Part shown: one piece after another, positions 15,645 to 20,035 of the stretch
Position numbering within the stretch: position 1 is the first letter of the stretch
Layout: each line of letters starts with the position of its first letter
Assembly: GCF_002027545.1 (NCBI RefSeq)
Contig: NZ_MXAN01000126.1
Span: forward strand, 1-20,035
From: Moraxella lacunata
GTDB lineage: Bacteria; Pseudomonadota; Gammaproteobacteria; Pseudomonadales; Moraxellaceae
DNA: 20,035 nt
Reading direction: 5' to 3'
Notes under the pieces: generated by a model
What the model saw: the letters and a program-made list of their open reading frames with translations, nothing else
Databases searched by the model: none
Told to the model about the DNA's origin: nothing
Made by a program: the position numbers and the translations under genes

Positions 15645-16757
15645 TCAAATATTATTTATAAAATGCTCATAACTACCAAATTTTGCCTTGTCAATCTCAT
15701 ATTGATTTTGGCTATTTTTGGTAATAATCACACTATCACAATCCATTAACTCCAAACGTTCTTTGGTTGCAATTTCGCCTTCTTTTAAATTCAATAATTG
15801 TCGCAACAACCAATTTGCCAATGCTGAATTTGGATTGGTCATTAAGGCTTTTGAGTTTTCTTGGCAGACTTTGGCATTTAAAATCTTGCCATCAGGCGTG
15901 ATTAAATCAAAAGGCTCATCTCGACTTGGGAAAAAACTAGGGAAATTTTGATGAATTTGTACAGGAATAGGTATATAAACTTCATCAAGGCTACGTTTTC
16001 TACCATTAGCATTCCATTGATTTAATCCACTTCTTTCGGGGACTAAGCCATTTCTAGTGGAATATAACGGCAAAACAACAAATTCTTTTTGTTCTGTCTG
16101 TTTGTTTTGACTTTCAATTAGTTCCTTAAATCGTAATAATAAATCATAAGGTTCAGAAATAATCTCTACTGGTAATGAAAAATAATCGCTTGGCAAATGA
16201 AACTTTTTAAATAAAGTACTTTTGGAAAAACTGTAATTATAATCATGAATAGAATCTGTAAATTCTATGCCATTATCTTTAACTTTCTTAATTTTTATTT
16301 TATTAACATCAATTTTATCGTAATTTTCTTCAAATAATCTAAGTTCATTTTCTCGCCTAGTCACCAAATGATATATTGCTTGATTAACACCATATAATCT
16401 ATTGGCAAAATCAATTCGCTCATTTCTTGCATTGGCAACAGCAAAAACCAACTCATCGCCACTCAAATGCCGAAATTCTTTATTGGCTAATTGGTTAAAT
16501 TCTGCAACTTTTTCTAATTTTTGTTCTTTTTCACAAATAAAAGTTTTTAAGCCAATACCTGTTTTTATGCCGTTAATTTCTAGCAATGCGTCAAATGCAC
16601 TGTCATCACGACTTAAATTTTTAGCATTTAGAGCATAGCAAAATAAATTTTCTGCATTTCTGTAATATAAATAAGGCACTTTATTATCACTAAATAGTCC
16701 TGATAATGAAGTCATTATTTTTAATAATTCTAAATAATCATCATTATATCTAATCAT
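15645..16757 (-). CDS. Type II restriction endonuclease
   Basis: The 370-residue protein is encoded directly after, and 8 bp overlapping (ATGATTAG), a C5-cytosine methyltransferase, which is the main reason for calling it the cognate nuclease. The N-terminal part has an acidic stretch followed by GIGLKTF (D56, E60, K71), plausibly a PD-(D/E)xK-type active site, then EKVAEFN. The C-terminal part, roughly residues 255-350 (EVYIPIPVQIHQ...FFPSRDEPFDL...NSKALMTNPNSALANWLL), resembles the B3-like DNA-recognition domain of BfiI/NgoFVII enzymes, but no PLD-type HxK active site was seen. Domain assignments are tentative and the recognition site is unknown. The gene is strikingly AT-rich compared with its neighbours, a sign of transfer. 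Minus-strand transcription starts upstream of the methyltransferase. Confidence 0.75.
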   Translation of the reverse strand: MIRYNDDYLELLKIMTSLSGLFSDNKVPYLYYRNAENLFCYALNAKNLSRDDSAFDALLEINGIKTGIGLKTFICEKEQKLEKVAEFNQLANKEFRHLSGDELVFAVANARNERIDFANRLYGVNQAIYHLVTRRENELRLFEENYDKIDVNKIKIKKVKDNGIEFTDSIHDYNYSFSKSTLFKKFHLPSDYFSLPVEIISEPYDLLLRFKELIESQNKQTEQKEFVVLPLYSTRNGLVPERSGLNQWNANGRKRSLDEVYIPIPVQIHQNFPSFFPSRDEPFDLITPDGKILNAKVCQENSKALMTNPNSALANWLLRQLLNLKEGEIATKERLELMDCDSVIITKNSQNQYEIDKAKFGSYEHFINNI

Positions 16758-17706
16758 TGTTAATTTCCTTAATGATATTTTCAGAAATTCTCTTAACTAA
16801 TGGCATGGTTACCGAATTTCCCGCTTGCATATACAGCTTACTGTTGGCAATATTAGGCATGACAAATTTATTCATGTCATAGCCTTGAAATGCAAAACAT
16901 TCTTTTGGGGTTAATTTTCGGATATCAAAGTCATCTATAATTAAAGGAACATTATGTCCACCTGTTCCCATGTTAGCCGTTAAAGTTGGGCATAATCCAT
17001 TTTTATTTTCACGCACATAAACCCTACGCCATTGATAAATGGTGTCTTTATTTTGCATTTCTTGTTTTAATTGCTCATAATATTTTGATTTTTGATAGTA
17101 AAAAATGTCATCTTGTTTTTGTTTATCCAAAATATCATGAATGGTTTTGGTTAATTTAATTTTTTCTGGAAATTCAAAATTGATATTTTTAAAAATATCT
17201 TTATCAAAAGCAACAATAAAAATTCTCTCACGATTTTGGGGAATATTGGCATACTCTGCGGTATTCATAACCTTGTAAAAAACTTGATAGTTTAGTTTAT
17301 TTTCCAAAATATCTAAAATAATTTTAAAGGTATTTCCTTTATCATGCGAGATAAGATTTTTAACATTTTCCAAAAACACAGCTTTTGGACGGTGTTTTTC
17401 AACAATTTTTTCAATATCAAAAAACAATGTACCACGACTGTCAGAAAATCCTTTTTGGTAACCTGCAACCGAAAATGCTTGACAAGGAAAACCTGCACAC
17501 AAAATATCAAAATTTTGCGGAATTTGATTTTTGGTTTCATCAAGCGTGATATCACCATAAGGCATAATACCATGATTGGCAAAGTATGTCTTTTGAGCAT
17601 TTAAATCCCACTCACTGGCAAAAACACATTCGCCACCAAGCTCTTTTAATGCAAAATGAAAACCGCCAACACCTGCAAATAAATCAATAAACGTAAATTT
17701 GGACAT
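16750..17706 (-). CDS. DNA (cytosine-5)-methyltransferase
   Basis: The 318-residue protein follows the M.HhaI layout. Motif I is FIDLFAGVGGF (6-16); motif IV AGFPCQAFSVAG carries the catalytic C75; motif VI is ENVKNL (113-118); motif VIII is QNRERIF (157-163). The target-recognition region spans roughly 190-260 and includes YQWRRVYVRENK and TANMGTGGHNVP. Motif IX is RKLTPKECFAFQGYD and motif X QAGNSVTMP. It transfers a methyl group from SAM to C5 of cytosine in a specific duplex sequence and so protects the host from the paired nuclease. The target cannot be assigned by eye. All catalytic motifs are intact. The gene is AT-rich; an extended -10 promoter candidate lies at 17735-17743. Confidence 0.95.
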   Translation of the reverse strand: MSKFTFIDLFAGVGGFHFALKELGGECVFASEWDLNAQKTYFANHGIMPYGDITLDETKNQIPQNFDILCAGFPCQAFSVAGYQKGFSDSRGTLFFDIEKIVEKHRPKAVFLENVKNLISHDKGNTFKIILDILENKLNYQVFYKVMNTAEYANIPQNRERIFIVAFDKDIFKNINFEFPEKIKLTKTIHDILDKQKQDDIFYYQKSKYYEQLKQEMQNKDTIYQWRRVYVRENKNGLCPTLTANMGTGGHNVPLIIDDFDIRKLTPKECFAFQGYDMNKFVMPNIANSKLYMQAGNSVTMPLVKRISENIIKEINND

Positions 17707-17734
17707 TTCTAAAAATCATTAATTTAAACTTGTA

Positions 17735-17743
17735 ATTATAGCA
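17735..17743 (-). promoter_or_regulatory. Extended -10 promoter of the R-M pair
   Basis: On the minus strand TGCTATAAT (17743-17735) is a perfect TATAAT with an upstream TGn extension, about 30 bases before the methyltransferase ATG. There is no good -35, which extended -10 promoters do not need. Confidence 0.5.
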
Positions 17744-17793
17744 TTTTTTTCAAAGATTAACATCTAAATTTTGGCAAAATCCTTGCGATAAAT

Positions 17794-17805
17794 GGCAATA
17801 TTGCC
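17794..17805. promoter_or_regulatory. 12-bp perfect palindrome upstream of the hydrolase gene
   Basis: GGCAATATTGCC is a perfect palindrome 65 bases before the isochorismatase-family start, within a weak promoter-like arrangement (TTGCGA at 17783, CATAGT at 17806). It could be an operator for the hydrolase gene. The regulator is unknown; AraC-type proteins usually prefer direct repeats. Confidence 0.3.
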
Positions 17806-17869
17806 CATAGTCAAACCGCACCATTTGCCCTAAAATATCGCCAAATCCATTTCATTTTAAGGCTCTTTT

Positions 17870-18370
17870 ATGAAAACCGCCCTATTAGTTATTGACGTAC
17901 AAAACGAATATTTCGGCTCGGCAAATGGCAAATTTGACCAGTTCAACGTGGACGCTATCGCCCAAGACATCGCCAAACACGCCCAAAGCGTATCCGACAA
18001 CGGCACGCTTGTCATCGGTGTTCAGCACATCATGGCGGAAGATTATCCGCTATTTGCCAAAGGCTCGCACGGAGCGGAACTGTATTCATCGGTAGCGAGC
18101 GTTTTGGCGAACAAACCGCTTGTACAAAAGGCACATGCCGACAGCTTTTTAAACACGGGTTTGCTGGATATTTTAAAAGAACACGGCATTGAGCAGGTGG
18201 ACGTATGCGGTATCATGACCCAAAACTGCGTAACCCACACCGCCTTATCACCCCTTGCCAAAGGCTATAAAATCCGTGTCTTATCAAGCCTTTGTACCGC
18301 ACCGAGTGAGCTTATCCACGGCATTGCCTTAGAAGCGTTAGCCGACCGTGATTGGATTGATGTGGTTTAA
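17870..18370 (+). CDS. Isochorismatase-family cysteine hydrolase
   Basis: The 166-residue cytosolic enzyme belongs to the isochorismatase-like hydrolase superfamily (nicotinamidase, ureidoacrylate and N-carbamoyl amidases, isochorismatase). The catalytic triad is visible: D9 in LLVIDVQNEY, K87 in VQKAHADSF and C120 in GIMTQNCVTHTA. The length suits the small amidase-type members rather than nicotinamidases with extra zinc ligands. The substrate is unknown. The ATG at 17870 has AAGG about eight bases upstream. It is transcribed away from the R-M pair and convergent with the alcohol dehydrogenase remnant, sharing a hairpin at 18388-18420. A GlxA-type regulator gene lies on the far side of the R-M pair, a typical partner of such genes. 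Confidence 0.92.
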   Translation: MKTALLVIDVQNEYFGSANGKFDQFNVDAIAQDIAKHAQSVSDNGTLVIGVQHIMAEDYPLFAKGSHGAELYSSVASVLANKPLVQKAHADSFLNTGLLDILKEHGIEQVDVCGIMTQNCVTHTALSPLAKGYKIRVLSSLCTAPSELIHGIALEALADRDWIDVV

Positions 18371-18387
18371 ATTTTTAAATCATAAAA

Positions 18388-18420
18388 AAACACCGCCCAA
18401 CGATTCGCTGAGCGGTGTTT
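18388..18420 (-). terminator. Terminator between hydrolase and alcohol dehydrogenase genes
   Basis: AAACACCGC (18388-18396) pairs with GCGGTGTTT (18412-18420). On the minus strand the stem is followed by a run of seven T, so it suits the dehydrogenase gene ending at 18442. On the plus strand there is no long T-run after the stem, so it would be weaker for the hydrolase. Confidence 0.75.
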
Positions 18421-18441
18421 CCCTACTCCCCACAAACAGCA

Positions 18442-19500
18442 TTACCCCTTCAAACTCGCCATATCAATCACAAAGCGATATTTCACATCGCTTTTTTGCA
18501 TACGCTCATAGGCGGTGTTGATGTCTTGCATATCAATCATCTCCACATCTGGCACGATATTATGCTCGGCACAAAAATCCAGCATTTCTTGGGTTTCGGC
18601 AATGCCGCCAATCACAGACGCAGAAATGCTACGGCGACCCATAATCATCGGCACGGTGTTAATGGTTTGTTCCAGCTCGCCCACCAAGCCGACCAGCACC
18701 AGCGTGCCGTCCAAAGCAAGTGTCGGCACATAAGGCTTTAAATCGTGGGTGTATGGCACGGTGTCAATGATGACATCAAAGGTGTTTGCCACTTCCTTCA
18801 TCTGATTTTCATCGGTAGACAGCACCACACGGCTCGCCCCCAAGCGGTAAGCGTCATCGGATTTGCCAAGCGAACGGGTAAAGAGCGTAACGTCCGCCCC
18901 CATGGCATGAGCAAGTTTGACCGCCATATGCCCCAGTCCGCCCAGTCCGACCACGCCCACTTTGGTGCCTTTGCCAACTTTCCAATGACGTAGGGGCGAG
19001 TATGTGGTAATGCCTGCACACAGTAGTGGGGCGACCGCTTGGGTGTCTAGGTTTTCGGATACTTTTAACACAAAATCTTCGCTCACCACGATAGACGTGC
19101 TGTAACCACCTTGGGTTAGCGTGCCGTCATGGCGGTCAAGACTGCCGTAAGTGCCTGTGTTGCCGTGTTCGCAGTACTGCTCCAAACCGTGTTGGCATGG
19201 CGAGCAGGTACGGCAAGAATCCACCATACAGCCCACGCCCACCAAATCGCCTACCTTAAATTTTTGGGCGTTGTCGCCAACTTTGGCAATGCGTCCGATG
19301 ATTTCGTGTCCGACCACAATCGGATAAGTGTGGGTAAAGCCCCAGTCGTTACGAGCGGTGTGCAAATCGCTATGGCACACGCCACAATACATGATGTCAA
19401 TCAGCACATCATCGGCACGCAGTTCACGACGTTCAAAGCTGTGTGGGGCAAGTGGTGTGGTTGGGCTAAATGCGGCTTAGGATTGGGTAGGATAGGTCAT
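18442..19500 (-). pseudogene. Zinc-dependent alcohol dehydrogenase (YahK/CAD type) with in-frame stop at codon 8
   Basis: The medium-chain dehydrogenase/reductase is complete except for a nonsense codon. The native start is the ATG at 19500, with AGGA six bases upstream and a perfect TATAAT at 19531-19536. Codon 8 (19479-19477) is TAA. The frame after it reads AAFSPTTPLAP...ERRELRADDVLIDI, the normal N-terminal strand of this family, so the stop probably replaced a Tyr codon (TAT/TAC). The rest is intact: CGVCHSD and GHE catalytic zinc ligands, CRTCSPCQHGLEQYC structural zinc cysteines, and GLGGLG nucleotide-binding loop. Full length would be 352 residues, the family norm. A 321-residue product from the GTG at 19407 is formally open but lacks a visible ribosome-binding site and the first strand. 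Readthrough or sequencing error cannot be excluded. Confidence 0.8.
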
Positions 19501-19530
19501 GAGTGTTCCTAGATGATTGAAAATATGGGT

Positions 19531-19559
19531 ATTATAAAGGGTTTGGGTTATTATTGGAA
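19531..19559 (-). promoter_or_regulatory. Promoter of the alcohol dehydrogenase gene
   Basis: On the minus strand TTCCAA (19559-19554) and a perfect TATAAT (19536-19531) are 17 bp apart. The transcript would start near 19524, just ahead of the ATG at 19500, which supports that ATG as the ancestral start. Confidence 0.5.
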
Positions 19560-19623
19560 ATTGATAATTGTGATAGGTAGGTATTAGTTTGAATGATGAT
19601 TGATTTTGGGCTTAATAAAAAAG

Positions 19624-19764
19624 GGTGTTGTTCAATAAAGATATATTTTAAAATTTGGACGTGTAGGGGCGAATCACATTCGCCCAAAAATCAACACTTT
19701 ATCACAGGGCAAATATAATTCGCCCCTACAAATCTACCCAAAGGTATTGTTGATGAACAATACC
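19624..19764. mobile_element. MITE-like element with nested inverted repeats, ~141 bp
   Basis: The left end near 19624 (GGTGTTGTTCAATAA) and the complement of the right end near 19764 (GGTATTGTTCATCAA) agree at 12 of 15 positions. Inside, TGTAGGGGCGAAT (19662-19674) is the exact complement of ATTCGCCCCTACA (19718-19730), and each arm is paired with a partial extra copy (19678-19685, 19707-19714). The right end itself is a 9-bp hairpin, GGTATTGTT/AACAATACC (19743-19764). There is no ORF. Confidence 0.45.
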
Positions 19765-19804
19765 AAAAAAGCTAAAACATCATTTTTATAACCCAATATT
19801 ATAG

Positions 19805-19867
19805 GGTGCGTAATACGCACCTTACTGCCAATTGGCGTATTTTTTTAAAATTAAATAATTACATTTA
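19805..19867. repeat. Dispersed ~60-bp repeat with palindromic head, copy 2
   Basis: GGTGCGTAATACGCACC (19805-19821) is followed by CTTACTGCCAATTGGCGTATTTT and a TTAAAT-rich tail, in the same order as at 7321-7380. The stretch 19868-20035 is AT-rich and shows no gene that I can support. Confidence 0.75.
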
Positions 19868-20035
19868 ATCATTTTAACAATTAAAAATAAACACCCCATT
19901 CACCAATTTTTAAAATCTATTCAAATCCCAATTTTATTTATTTTATAAAAACAACCAAAATCAAATTTAATTAAACTTTAAAAAATCCCATTTTACCCAA
20001 CAAAAAAGGCACGAACTTGAACCGACCCCCAAATC

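Noticed and set aside
19477..19500. A 7-codon leader peptide (upstream ORF) regulating the dehydrogenase
   Set aside because: The frame after the TAA continues the conserved N-terminus of the enzyme, so a nonsense mutation is the simpler reading.
20000..20035. Possible tRNA T-arm on the minus strand (GGTTCAAGT)
   Set aside because: The flanking bases pair at only about three of five T-stem positions, the position that should be C after the loop is T, and no CCA or acceptor stem is seen; the window also ends here.

Overview
The window is chromosomal DNA of a Gram-negative gammaproteobacterium, most likely Moraxella or a close relative. That placement is an inference from protein resemblance: ParE is nearly co-linear with the E. 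coli protein, a DUF2789 protein and proC/yggT are present, and the spacers hold dispersed short palindromes. No rRNA or tRNA gene was recognised.

Layout. (1) 164-5266, plus strand: lspA (signal peptidase II), then a very large lipoprotein-type subtilisin autotransporter with an unusual ~430-residue coiled-coil region before the protease domain. (2) 5327-8346, minus strand: a TSUP-family permease, a DUF2789 protein, yggT and proC; the proC-yggT gap is filled with small repeats and a MITE-like element. (3) 8471-11777, minus strand: parE and tilS, one base apart. (4) 11871-14672: a divergent HxlR-type regulator gene faces a tightly overlapping plus-strand operon of a class-M-like sirtuin, an HD-domain phosphohydrolase and a second class-M-like sirtuin. 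The second sirtuin is split by a -1 frameshift at a T6 tract. (5) 14679-15626, minus strand: a GlxA-type (DJ-1/PfpI plus AraC HTH) regulator. (6) 15645-17706, minus strand: a very AT-rich type II restriction-modification pair that appears to have inserted between glxA and the isochorismatase-family hydrolase at 17870-18370. (7) 18442-19500, minus strand: a zinc alcohol dehydrogenase of the YahK/cinnamyl-alcohol type with an in-frame TAA at codon 8. (8) 19501-20035: non-coding, with repeat elements.

How it fits together. Regions 1-3 are housekeeping plus one surface protein. Regions 4-7 form an accessory segment rich in redox/NAD-related and defence-type genes. The most interesting unit is the sirtuin-HD-sirtuin operon. 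Both sirtuins lack the canonical catalytic histidine (Glu in one, Gln in the other), as class M sirtuins (ADP-ribosyltransferases) do. Neither the macrodomain nor the lipoylation partners known from class M operons is in this window; an HD hydrolase occupies the middle position instead.

Limits: everything was read by eye. Family assignments rest on recognised motifs, and promoters, operators and small repeats are candidates only.
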